Shown piece by piece: positions 36,406 to 44,352 of a DNA stretch of 64,000 bases (its first letter is position 1; each line of letters opens with the position of its first letter). The translations under genes were made by a program, and so were the position numbers. Origin of the DNA: DAIOEK01 sp963708715 (GTDB lineage Bacteria > Chloroflexota > Anaerolineae > Anaerolineales > Anaerolineaceae); contig CAVPSU010000001.1 in the NCBI GenBank assembly GCA_963708715.1, positions 1,178,001-1,242,000 of the forward strand, read 5' to 3'. The notes below the pieces were generated by a model. It saw only the letters and a list, made by a program, of their open reading frames with translations. It was not told where the DNA came from and made no database searches.

Positions 36406-36518
36406 GTGAGTGTCAGACAGGCTTCCCGGCGGCACCCGAAATAACCTTCTTACCGTTGCTTCCTCTCAGACCTGGCGGAGTTCGCAGGCTTCCGCCGCGC
36501 CGGACCCGCCTGACACTC
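36406..36518 (-). ncRNA. ffs: Signal recognition particle RNA, small bacterial type
   Basis: On the minus strand the RNA contains the domain IV core CCAGGTCTGAGAGGAAGCAA followed by CGGTAAG. This corresponds to the usual CCAGG(U)C-GGAAGGAAGCA(G/A) loop that binds Ffh. The ends pair over a long helix: AGTGTCAG near 36518 with CTGACACT near 36408, and GGCGG/CCGCC-type segments in between. The length is about 111 bases, right for 4.5S-type RNA. A five-T run follows at once (36401-36405), a natural terminator. It guides membrane-protein targeting with Ffh and FtsY. Confidence 0.88.
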
Positions 36519-36799
36519 GCAAAGAAGGATACCCTATGGATGCAGGGTTGTCAACGAAATGAAAAGTAGAAATAGGAGTGGATGGAATGGGATAATCCAA
36601 ACGATTCTGATACCATGTTTTTACGCTAATTTATGGAACACTAATCCGTAAAATGACGTCAATTTATGGATTAGTCCAATCAACCTACTGAACAACTACC
36701 TTTATCGAACTGTTTGAAGGACTGAGTTGTATCCAAACTCTCTTAAGCCCATTTCTAACTCAGGTATAATGTTTTTAAACTTCTTCCCTGGAGGCAAAC

Positions 36800-38035
36800 A
36801 TGGGAAATATTAACCGCAAACACCACCTGGGTACACTCACGATCCATGCCGGATACAAACCCAATTCAGAACATGCTCACGCAAGCCCTATTTATGAAAG
36901 CTCTACTTTTTCGTTTCCGGATGTCGCCACCGGACAAGCTATTTGGCGTGGTGAGCAGGACGGGCACATCTATACCCGATTAAGCAATCCGAATTTTGAT
37001 GAAGTCGCTACTCGAATTGCGGTCCTTGAGGGTATGGATCTTATCCAGCAAAGCGATGAACAGTCACCTGAATCGATCGTAGGTGGGTACCTGTTTGCCT
37101 CAGGGATGGCTGCCATTACCACCGCCTTATTAACCCTCCTCAAGAGTGGAGACACCATTATCGCCCAGGAAGCGTTATATGGGGCGACATTCACCTTCCT
37201 TAAGAATATCGCCCCGCAGTACGGAATCGAGACGGTCTGGTTGAAAGACCCCACGCCAGATGATTGGGAGAAAGCATTTAAGGATCATCCTGCAGCCAAA
37301 CTGGCTTACGCGGAGACCCCATCGAACCCGAGCATGTCCATCATCCAATTACAACCGGCAGCAGAGATCGCACATCTGAACGGTGCCTGGTTGATGGTGG
37401 ATAACACGTTCGCAACACCCTATTGCCAGCGTCCGCTCACACTGGGAGCAGATGTCGTCCTGCATTCTACAACCAAATACCTGGGCGGGCATGGGCTCGT
37501 CGTTGGCGGTGCCCTGGTGAGTAAGCACGTGGATTGGGTAAAAAATGATCTGGCAAAAATGGCAATTCATCTGGGCGGAAATCCCAGTCCTTTCGATGCA
37601 TGGTTGATTGGGAATGGATTAAAAACGCTGGACGTTCGGATGCAGAGACATTGTTTCAACGCCACAAAGGTAGCCCAATTTCTCGATGAGCATTCGGCGG
37701 TTTCGCAGGTCTACTACCCGGGCTTGAGCAGTCATCCCGGTTTTGAAACAGCACGCGCTCAGATGAGTCACTTTGGAGCCATGATGTCGTTTGAGCTCAA
37801 AGATGGATATGATGCAGGGGTTCGCCTGATGAACCGAGTTCAACTGGCCACATTGGCTGTCTCACTCGGGACAGTGGATACTCTTATCCAACATCCAGCA
37901 AGTATGACGCATTCCAAAGTGCCTCACGAAGACCGGCTGCGTCAGGGCATTAGCGATGGGCTGGTCCGCCTTTCGGTCGGGATTGAGTACGCCGGAGATA
38001 TCATTGAAGATCTAAGGCAGGCACTCGAAAGCTGA
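36800..38035 (+). CDS. Cys/Met-metabolism PLP enzyme (methionine gamma-lyase / cystathionine gamma-synthase family)
   Basis: A 411-residue fold-type I PLP enzyme. The cofactor Lys226 lies in HSTTKYLGGHG. Asp201 (LMVDNTFATP) pairs with the pyridine nitrogen. Tyr127 lies in ALYGATFTFL and YTRLSNPN binds phosphate from the neighbouring subunit. Family members include cystathionine gamma-synthase, O-acetylhomoserine sulfhydrylase and methionine gamma-lyase. The Cys found after YG in many methionine lyases is Ala here, so the exact reaction is open. GGAGG precedes the ATG and a TATAAT box lies at 36765-36770. It is followed closely by the membrane zincin gene. Confidence 0.88.
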   Translation: MGNINRKHHLGTLTIHAGYKPNSEHAHASPIYESSTFSFPDVATGQAIWRGEQDGHIYTRLSNPNFDEVATRIAVLEGMDLIQQSDEQSPESIVGGYLFASGMAAITTALLTLLKSGDTIIAQEALYGATFTFLKNIAPQYGIETVWLKDPTPDDWEKAFKDHPAAKLAYAETPSNPSMSIIQLQPAAEIAHLNGAWLMVDNTFATPYCQRPLTLGADVVLHSTTKYLGGHGLVVGGALVSKHVDWVKNDLAKMAIHLGGNPSPFDAWLIGNGLKTLDVRMQRHCFNATKVAQFLDEHSAVSQVYYPGLSSHPGFETARAQMSHFGAMMSFELKDGYDAGVRLMNRVQLATLAVSLGTVDTLIQHPASMTHSKVPHEDRLRQGISDGLVRLSVGIEYAGDIIEDLRQALES

Positions 38036-38058
38036 TTTCGATATCTAATGAGGAATTG

Positions 38059-38658
38059 ATGCAGCCGATCCAAGAATTACCAGAAAACTACCGGTTATCG
38101 AAGCGAATAAACCTGCGGGAGAATGTCCGTCTCGCGGTATGGTTGAATGTGGCTGCCTTCGGAATGCTCATTCCCACTATCTGGCTGTTGCTACTGCTCA
38201 TCCGTTTCACCAATCCGGATATAACCTCAGTTGGTAGGCTGATCCAGTTGAATGGTACAACCCTGATCAAGCTCATGGGAGTGGTTATTTCCCTGGGCAT
38301 TGTATTGATCACGCATGAGATGGTTCACGGTTTCTTTTTTTGGACCGCAACCAAGACCAGACCGGTTTTTGGTTTACAGTTATCGTATGCCTACGCTGCT
38401 GCACCCGGTTGGTTTATTCCAGCCCATATCTATCTCTGGATCGGTATCGCCCCATTCTTACTACTCGATATTGTGGGTGTACTGCTTCTGATTGTCTCCC
38501 CGGTAGGTCTGATCCTATATATCGCTGCGGCGATAGCCATGAATACCACCGGATCGATCGGCGATCTGTGGATCCTCTTTACACTTCTACGTCAACCTCC
38601 CGGTTGTCTGGTGCAGGACCGGGGAGATGATGTCGCGTTTTACATTCCGGTCAGATGA
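38059..38658 (+). CDS. DUF3267 membrane zincin (putative metalloprotease)
   Basis: About 199 residues with four or five membrane segments and the zincin motif HEMVHG at about residue 96 (LITHEMVHGFFFW), which would bind catalytic zinc within the membrane. The family (DUF3267) is predicted to be intramembrane proteases of unknown substrate. The ATG at 38059 has GAGGA upstream; the preceding TTG is less likely. It starts 23 bases after the PLP enzyme and may be cotranscribed with it. Confidence 0.8.
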   Translation: MQPIQELPENYRLSKRINLRENVRLAVWLNVAAFGMLIPTIWLLLLLIRFTNPDITSVGRLIQLNGTTLIKLMGVVISLGIVLITHEMVHGFFFWTATKTRPVFGLQLSYAYAAAPGWFIPAHIYLWIGIAPFLLLDIVGVLLLIVSPVGLILYIAAAIAMNTTGSIGDLWILFTLLRQPPGCLVQDRGDDVAFYIPVR

Positions 38659-38694
38659 AGTTAGAATCAATCATTCCAAAACTAAGGATGCCTC

Positions 38695-39375
38695 ATGCCC
38701 AATCGCAACAGTAATCACAAGACAAGACCTCAATCCAGGCAGGATAGAACACCTTTGATCGCTGGAATCGTTATCTTCCTCGCCGTCGCAGTAATCGTTA
38801 TCCTGGTATTGACAGTGGGTAAGTCCGGTCAGACCACCTTACCCAAACCTGAACAAATCGCCGCCATTAAACGATATGATTCGGCTCCACCGATAACGAT
38901 AGATACGTCCAAGAAGTATTCCGCCACTGTGAAGATGGCAAAAGGGGGAGAGTTCATCATCGACCTGTATGCAGACAAAGCTCCCATCACCGTGAATAGT
39001 TTCGTCTTTCTTGCCAGGGAAGGGTTCTATGACGGTGTCACATTCCACAGGGTATTGGATGGCTTCATGGCTCAAGGCGGAGATCCGACTGGCACCGGTG
39101 GGGGCGGACCTGGATATGAGTTTGTGAATGAAAATAGTGATCTTACCTTTGATAAAGCCGGGGTAGTTGCCATGGCAAATGCCGGACCAGATACAAACGG
39201 CAGCCAGTTTTTCATCACCTTTGGTCCAACTCCCCAGTTGAATGGTGGTTACACCATCTTCGGGCAGGTCGTCAGCGGGATGGATGTTGTGAACGGAATT
39301 ACCCGCCGCGATCCCAACCGTTCCCCCGATTTCGTGGGAGATCAGATCAGCTCAATCATGATCACTGAAGAATAA
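38695..39375 (+). CDS. Membrane-anchored cyclophilin-type peptidyl-prolyl isomerase
   Basis: A Gln/Arg-rich cytosolic tip is followed by one membrane helix (LIAGIVIFLAVAVIVILVL, about 21-40). A cyclophilin domain follows from about residue 75, with the active-site Arg in GVTFHRVLDGFMAQGGDPTG, then GSQFFIT and the FG-VVSGMDVV ending. It should sit outside the cytoplasmic membrane and catalyse proline isomerisation during folding of exported proteins. The 226-residue length is normal for anchored cyclophilins. A strong terminator follows, so it ends the plus-strand unit. Confidence 0.92.
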   Translation: MPNRNSNHKTRPQSRQDRTPLIAGIVIFLAVAVIVILVLTVGKSGQTTLPKPEQIAAIKRYDSAPPITIDTSKKYSATVKMAKGGEFIIDLYADKAPITVNSFVFLAREGFYDGVTFHRVLDGFMAQGGDPTGTGGGGPGYEFVNENSDLTFDKAGVVAMANAGPDTNGSQFFITFGPTPQLNGGYTIFGQVVSGMDVVNGITRRDPNRSPDFVGDQISSIMITEE

Positions 39376-39389
39376 AGGTCAGGAGTAAT

Positions 39390-39435
39390 AATACTCCTCC
39401 CTTTCGATTGAAAAGGGAGGAGTATTGTATTTTTT
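39390..39435 (+). terminator. Strong intrinsic terminator after the cyclophilin gene
   Basis: A 15-bp perfect stem (AATACTCCTCCCTTT/AAAGGGAGGAGTATT) with a seven-base loop is followed by GTA and six T. It lies between converging genes; the T-run makes it effective for the plus strand. Confidence 0.92.
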
Positions 39436-39448
39436 GCATACTTGCTGA

Positions 39449-40726
39449 TTAGTCTTCGGCAGGTACAGCCAGTACTCTGTTTTCGACTGGTTCTTCTTGA
39501 GGTTGGGGGGATTTTAAGACCGCCATTAAAACAGCGGCAAGTACCAACATGCCCGCTGCTAACAAATAGGCATTGGTGAAGGTACCGGTCGCATCCTTAA
39601 TCGCACCAGCCAGTTGTGAGAGCATGAAACCGCCCAAACCCCAGGCTGTATAAACGATCCCATAATTAATGGCAAAGTTTTTCAAACCAAAGTAGTCTTT
39701 GGTCATCGCGGGAAAGACCGCCAAGTTCGCGCCATAATTGGCACCGATCAAGACAACCAGCACCATCAGCAGTGGGACTGATGCCAGGGCACTTCCCTGG
39801 ACAGTAAATGATAAAACCAGGATAAGTATTGCTTGAAGGAGGAATGCGGTTAAGAGGACATTCTTCCGACCAAACTTATCGGAAAGGACACCATACATCA
39901 CACGTCCACCGCCATTACCAATTGCAAGGGCTGAGACCGCCAATGCGCTGACGGCTGCCAGTCCGACCTGGTCTTTGACGATGGAAGCCAGATTCCCAAT
40001 CACCATCAGTCCAGCGCCAGAGCCAAATGCGAAAGTGAGCCAGAGCAGATAAAACTGCCAGGTTTTGACTATCTCTTTTGAAGAATAATCTACCTTTTTT
40101 ACCAAAGAAGCAGCTTTGACCGATCCGGAGACAGGAGGAACGAATCCCTCGGGAGGAAATTGGAGAAACTGGGCAAATCCAACCACCACCACAAGCATTC
40201 CAATACCAAGGTAGAGCATCGTGGATTGCAATCCGATGGATGCGATCAAAGTCCGAGCGAGTGGAGCCACCCAGGCGCTGCCCATTCCAAACCCGGCGAC
40301 CACGATCCCTGAGATCAGGCCAGTTTTAGATGCGGGGAACCACTTTAATGCAGCCGGGCTCGCAGAAGCATATACGAAGCCAATCCCGGAACCCAATAAG
40401 ACACCAAATGCAAAGGTGAATACCCACGGGGAAGTGGACATGCTCGAAATGATCACGCCCGTTCCTGCCAGTATTCCACCAATGGTTACGATGACCCGTG
40501 GACCAAGTTTGCCCAGTAAACGGGCGCCAACCAGTGTCATCAGGGAGAATACGACACACGCCACAGAGTAAGGGAGCGATTTTTGAGAATCTGCCCAACC
40601 CCATTCCGCAGGTATGTTCGCTTTAAAAACACTCCAGGCATATAAAACGCCCAAAGCCAATAATGCACATGTCCCCGCAATGGTAACCAACCAACCTTTA
40701 TTGCCAGCTGCTTTGTTGTTCTCCAT
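39449..40726 (-). CDS. OFA family MFS transporter (oxalate/formate antiporter type)
   Basis: A 425-residue, 12-segment MFS protein. It opens GWLVTIAGTCALLALGVLYA with WSVF, a hallmark of the OFA subfamily, and has GRVMYGVLSDKFGRKN as the loop 8-9 MFS motif. OFA members exchange or take up small carboxylates such as oxalate, formate or lactate; the substrate here is not evident. I start it at the ATG at 40726 with TAGGA upstream, not at the ATG 16 codons earlier. A GntR-type palindrome about 115 bases upstream suggests regulation by a carboxylate-sensing repressor. Confidence 0.85.
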   Translation of the reverse strand: MENNKAAGNKGWLVTIAGTCALLALGVLYAWSVFKANIPAEWGWADSQKSLPYSVACVVFSLMTLVGARLLGKLGPRVIVTIGGILAGTGVIISSMSTSPWVFTFAFGVLLGSGIGFVYASASPAALKWFPASKTGLISGIVVAGFGMGSAWVAPLARTLIASIGLQSTMLYLGIGMLVVVVGFAQFLQFPPEGFVPPVSGSVKAASLVKKVDYSSKEIVKTWQFYLLWLTFAFGSGAGLMVIGNLASIVKDQVGLAAVSALAVSALAIGNGGGRVMYGVLSDKFGRKNVLLTAFLLQAILILVLSFTVQGSALASVPLLMVLVVLIGANYGANLAVFPAMTKDYFGLKNFAINYGIVYTAWGLGGFMLSQLAGAIKDATGTFTNAYLLAAGMLVLAAVLMAVLKSPQPQEEPVENRVLAVPAED

Positions 40727-40841
40727 GATCCTATTAAATCCTTTCAGGTAATATGGCTGCTGCGCCGGTAACAACCATCGGATGGATGATTTGATGATAA
40801 TTGAATGAGGGCAGCATATTGGTAATGAGGGATTATAAACA

Positions 40842-40856
40842 GATTGTCAGACAATC
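40842..40856. promoter_or_regulatory. GntR/FCD-type operator palindrome
   Basis: GATTGTC-A-GACAATC is a perfect 15-base palindrome with a single central base. It contains the TTGT-N3-ACAA form used by FadR/FCD regulators of carboxylate metabolism. It lies upstream of the OFA transporter and close to the end of the MBL gene. Confidence 0.6.
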
Positions 40857-40936
40857 GTCAATATAAAATCGTGCAATACGGACACTTCTTTAAAGGATGA
40901 TTGTCATGGATTTTGAAACTACCCTGATTTCGTTGA

Positions 40937-41800
40937 TCATTCCAACAGAACTCGGTCGCCCATAACAGCGTACTCAATCCTGCTTGAGCCGAGAAGCCCG
41001 GTCAATCGATCTAAAACTTGTTGAAAGTGGTGTTTATCCCACAAGTCATTCTCGTCTCGACCTATTTCATAAAGGTGGGTGATAAGCAACTTCGACGGGT
41101 GAATATCACGGCAGAAATCACAAAACTCTGTCAATAAAGGCGGGGGGGCCATTCTTGCAGAACCCTTCCCTAGCCATAGATGTGCAACCATGCCACTTAT
41201 ATCTGAAATTACGGGCAGACGTCTCGCGTCGAACTTTCGGGTATCGCCAGGAAACAGCCATCTCTTCTGGTTAAATTCAACCAGATAACCTGTCTCGGGA
41301 ACTCCATTCTGACCACGGAAATGAAGCCCATCAAATGGTAGAAGCGTTACCGGACCGATTTCGATCGGGATATTATTTATTGGAACTATGATGTTCTCTG
41401 GCGGAAGTTCGATCTCGGAAAGGATGAGATCCAACATCTGATCGGGAATGACCCACTTAATCTTGAGCTTTGATAACGATTGGATCAACTGCCAATCCAC
41501 ATGGTCGGCGTGGATATGGGTGAAAACGATACCGGATATTCCACGGAGATCACTGGCATAATCGGGCGGCTCCATCCCATCCAATCGGGAAGAGAGATGG
41601 AATGGATCGATCGCCCATTTCAGCCCCCCAGTGTGAAGCAGGTAATTTGCAGAGTAGGTCAACCAAATCGAATCAGGTCCATCCCAATTGCGCCATTCCG
41701 AGGTAAGAGACTGCCAGAGAGACGGATATTTTTCTCTGGCAGCTTTACGCAGTAATTCGATCGTGTATATCAGTTCTTCTGATGTTTCAAGCCAATTCAT
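40937..41800 (-). CDS. MBL-fold metallohydrolase
   Basis: A 287-residue metallo-beta-lactamase-fold protein. The dinuclear metal site is visible as HIHADH at residues 95-100, and FPGD (about 190) and THLYE (about 250) supply further ligands. The opening (SANYLLHTGGLKWAIDPF) resembles UlaG-like lactonases and related phosphodiesterases. It overlaps the kinase gene by 14 bases and is the last gene of the minus arm of the inositol-type locus. A lactonase or cyclic-phosphodiesterase step on a sugar or inositol derivative would fit, but this is inference from position. Confidence 0.8.
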   Translation of the reverse strand: MNWLETSEELIYTIELLRKAAREKYPSLWQSLTSEWRNWDGPDSIWLTYSANYLLHTGGLKWAIDPFHLSSRLDGMEPPDYASDLRGISGIVFTHIHADHVDWQLIQSLSKLKIKWVIPDQMLDLILSEIELPPENIIVPINNIPIEIGPVTLLPFDGLHFRGQNGVPETGYLVEFNQKRWLFPGDTRKFDARRLPVISDISGMVAHLWLGKGSARMAPPPLLTEFCDFCRDIHPSKLLITHLYEIGRDENDLWDKHHFQQVLDRLTGLLGSSRIEYAVMGDRVLLE

Positions 41801-42689
41801 AATGAGTATGAATAAATGCTTCCACTTCGGGGATTGGCCGGTTGAACGGACCCAAACGTTCCACTTTCATGCTTGTCACAGCAGCCGCCCATTTACCAGC
41901 TTCCTGTGCTGAATGGTTCAATCGCTTGACAACATAGGTACCCAGACAGGTATCACCGCGCCCGCTGCGTCCATCGATCGATTCAGAGTGAAAGTCAAAG
42001 TGGTAGTCTTTTCCTTCCGCATAGACAAGGACACCTTTGCTATGAGTCAATACAATTTCCTTTACACCATATCCCGCATACACTCGTACTGCCTTTTCGA
42101 GATCAGTTTCCCCAGTCAAGAATTCCGCTTCAACCAGATCTGATTTCAGGATATCCACGTTCTTTAAGACTCTGACCATATCCTCCCAGGGTTCGTACAC
42201 CAGATTCTCGCCACGCAATACGCGTACAAATCCCTGTACATCCAGAGCAGTGATCACGTCTTTCCGTTGCCGGATCTCCTCAAAGAACTCAGGTTCCACC
42301 TCTCCGCGCAGGCTGGTGCCGACCACAATAGCCTTACCTGATAAACAGGCTACCTGATTGGGCTGAATAGTGCCTGCAGTTCCGGTGACATGCAACGTAC
42401 GCTGATCTACATCATAGGTTTTATAGACCAATTTCATCAACGTCGAAGATGGTGTGTATACCGGAAAACAATCCACCCCGGCAGATTCCAGTGATTCGAT
42501 CATCCGTTTGTCTTCCCGAGCCAATCGGGTAACAACAGCCGTCTTATATCCCAATCGAGCGGCAGCATGGGCGGCATAATTTACAGCTCCACCATCCACA
42601 TACTGAGTCCCATCAGGTGTGATGATGGTGTCTTTCGTATAATTTCCAACATAAATCACGTCGTATTGCTTCGTTGTAAGATTGTTCAT
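41787..42689 (-). CDS. PfkB family kinase resembling myo-inositol kinases
   Basis: A 300-residue ribokinase-fold enzyme. The substrate-side motif is DGGAVNYAAHAAARLG (32-47) and the catalytic Asp246 lies in GRSGRGDTC, where the usual GAGD is GRGD. The N-terminal VGNYTKDTII and the LDVQGFVR block recall plant and archaeal/Thermotoga myo-inositol kinases more than fructokinases. This resemblance is from memory. In this locus it would phosphorylate an inositol or the deoxy-keto-gluconate intermediate (IolC-like). It follows the Pit gene by ten bases and overlaps the MBL gene. Confidence 0.82.
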   Translation of the reverse strand: MNNLTTKQYDVIYVGNYTKDTIITPDGTQYVDGGAVNYAAHAAARLGYKTAVVTRLAREDKRMIESLESAGVDCFPVYTPSSTLMKLVYKTYDVDQRTLHVTGTAGTIQPNQVACLSGKAIVVGTSLRGEVEPEFFEEIRQRKDVITALDVQGFVRVLRGENLVYEPWEDMVRVLKNVDILKSDLVEAEFLTGETDLEKAVRVYAGYGVKEIVLTHSKGVLVYAEGKDYHFDFHSESIDGRSGRGDTCLGTYVVKRLNHSAQEAGKWAAAVTSMKVERLGPFNRPIPEVEAFIHTHYELA

Positions 42690-42698
42690 TTCATCCTT

Positions 42699-43712
42699 CT
42701 AAAATAATTGAATAAGTTGAGGTACACCTTTAGTAATCAGCCAATAGATCCCCGAACTGATTAACGCAGTTGCCGGAATGGTTAACAGCCAGGCAGAAGC
42801 AATTTCTCCGGCGACACTCCAGCGTACTTTATTCACCCGGTCAGCCGCCCCAACGCCCATGATCGCCGTACTTACTACCTGGGTCGTGCTGACAGGACCG
42901 CCAATGAGCGATGCTGTCAATATCACAGCTGCCGAAGTAGCCTGGGCGGCAAAACCATGGACTGGTCGTACCTTGTAAAATTTGGAACCCAATGTCTTGA
43001 TCAATTGCCATCCGCCAACGGAAGTTCCGATGGCAATGGTCAACGCACAAATGAAAACCACCCAGAGGGGAACGTGAAAAGTGGATTGCACGCCGCTTAT
43101 CACCAATCCCAGGGTGATCACACCCATGGTTTTCTGCGAATCGTTGGTGCCGTGACTGAGTGCCAGGCCGAGGGATGTTATTATTTGAAGTTTTTTAAAT
43201 ATTCCATTGATTCGGGGAGATGCCTTCCAGGATAAAAGGAAAATGACATTCGCGATAATGAAACCGGCAACAAATCCAATAAGGGGTGAAACGAAGAGGG
43301 TGATGAGAATTTTTTCCATCCCAGCCAACTTTATGGCAGAGAAACCGGCATTCGTTATTACCGCACCCAAAATTCCACCGATCAACGCATGGGAGGAGCT
43401 ACTCGGAATTCCGAGGATCCAGGTGATAACATTCCAAAGTATCGCGCCGCTCAGGGCGGCGATAATAACATACATGTTTACATGATGCGAATCGACGATT
43501 TCATTCCCTATCGTCGTCGCAACCGCCACACCGAATAAGAATGGACCACAAAATTCAGCCACAGCGGTCATGTATAATGCGACATGCGGTCGGATCGCCC
43601 GGGATGAAATCATCGTGGCAACGATATTACTCGAATCGTGAACACCATTCAGAAAATCAAAGGCAAGACCTAAAACGATCAGAATGATCAATAAAGGCGG
43701 CATCGAATCCAT
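42699..43712 (-). CDS. pit: PiT family inorganic phosphate transporter
   Basis: A 337-residue membrane protein with about ten segments. The duplicated PiT signatures are DFLNGVHDSSNIVATM in the first half and ALSHGTNDSQKTMGVI in the second. SSSSHALIGG and GGPVSTTQVVSTAIMGVGAA mark the two inverted repeats. PiT proteins move metal-phosphate with protons and can run reversibly. Its ATG overlaps the DUF47 stop as TGATG, a standard DUF47-Pit pair. In this operon it may balance Pi released by the HAD phosphatases encoded upstream, which is inference. Confidence 0.92.
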   Translation of the reverse strand: MDSMPPLLIILIVLGLAFDFLNGVHDSSNIVATMISSRAIRPHVALYMTAVAEFCGPFLFGVAVATTIGNEIVDSHHVNMYVIIAALSGAILWNVITWILGIPSSSSHALIGGILGAVITNAGFSAIKLAGMEKILITLFVSPLIGFVAGFIIANVIFLLSWKASPRINGIFKKLQIITSLGLALSHGTNDSQKTMGVITLGLVISGVQSTFHVPLWVVFICALTIAIGTSVGGWQLIKTLGSKFYKVRPVHGFAAQATSAAVILTASLIGGPVSTTQVVSTAIMGVGAADRVNKVRWSVAGEIASAWLLTIPATALISSGIYWLITKGVPQLIQLF

Positions 43713-44332
43713 CAGGCAGATTTGACCACAATATCAGCGATAACGTTGGCAGCTTCATCACCACGATCAGCTGCATTACTCAGATGGCGGTATACCTCAC
43801 GCATCTTGAGAATATTGATCACCTGTTTTACATCTTCGGTATCGTTGAACATATCCGCCAACGCTTCGCGGTAGATATCTTCCACCTTGTTTTCCAACGC
43901 TTTCGCGCGTTGGGCATGTTCACTTGCCACGCCAGTATGGTCTTCCATCCGGTTGACGCCTATCTGGATTTCGTATGCAGCGTCTTTCAGGAGCTTTGCC
44001 ATGCGCAGCATATATGAAGTAGGTGTCACTTTGAGTATTACAATTTCGGTCACGGTTGAATACGCATAATCCAAAATATCATCGATGGCTCTCGACAGAG
44101 AAAAAATATCTTCCCGATCAAATGGCGTAATGAATGTCTTATTTAATTCGAAGATCAAGATCCTACGCGCCTCATCCGCTTCTTTTTCTCTCAGACGCAT
44201 TTCGTCTGCAAGATGATCTGTGGGATTTTCGATATAGGCGACCAAAACTTCCATACCAGCCAGCGTCAGATCTGCCTGCTCCTGGAGTAACTTCAAAAAG
44301 ACATTCTTCCTCTTCTTAAATATCTTTAACAC
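43712..44332 (-). CDS. DUF47 (PhoU-like) phosphate transport regulator
   Basis: About 206 residues, all helical, of the PhoU-like DUF47 family. Visible are LKIFKKRKNVFLKLLQEQAD, the acidic metal-binding EADEARR, DREDIFSLSRAIDDILDYAY and a C-terminal HLSNAADRGDEAANVI. It controls the adjacent Pit transporter. I start it at the GTG at 44332, which has a consensus AGGAGG seven bases upstream, rather than at an ATG 14 codons earlier that would overlap the preceding gene. The stop overlaps the Pit start. Confidence 0.9.
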   Translation of the reverse strand: MLKIFKKRKNVFLKLLQEQADLTLAGMEVLVAYIENPTDHLADEMRLREKEADEARRILIFELNKTFITPFDREDIFSLSRAIDDILDYAYSTVTEIVILKVTPTSYMLRMAKLLKDAAYEIQIGVNRMEDHTGVASEHAQRAKALENKVEDIYREALADMFNDTEDVKQVINILKMREVYRHLSNAADRGDEAANVIADIVVKSA

Positions 44333-44352
44333 GGCGGTTCCTCCTTTGAAAT

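Noticed and set aside
38088..38312. A minus-strand frame inside the DUF3267 gene, and similar antisense frames in most large genes.
   Set aside because: They lack ribosome-binding sites and recognisable domains and lie wholly inside well-supported genes.
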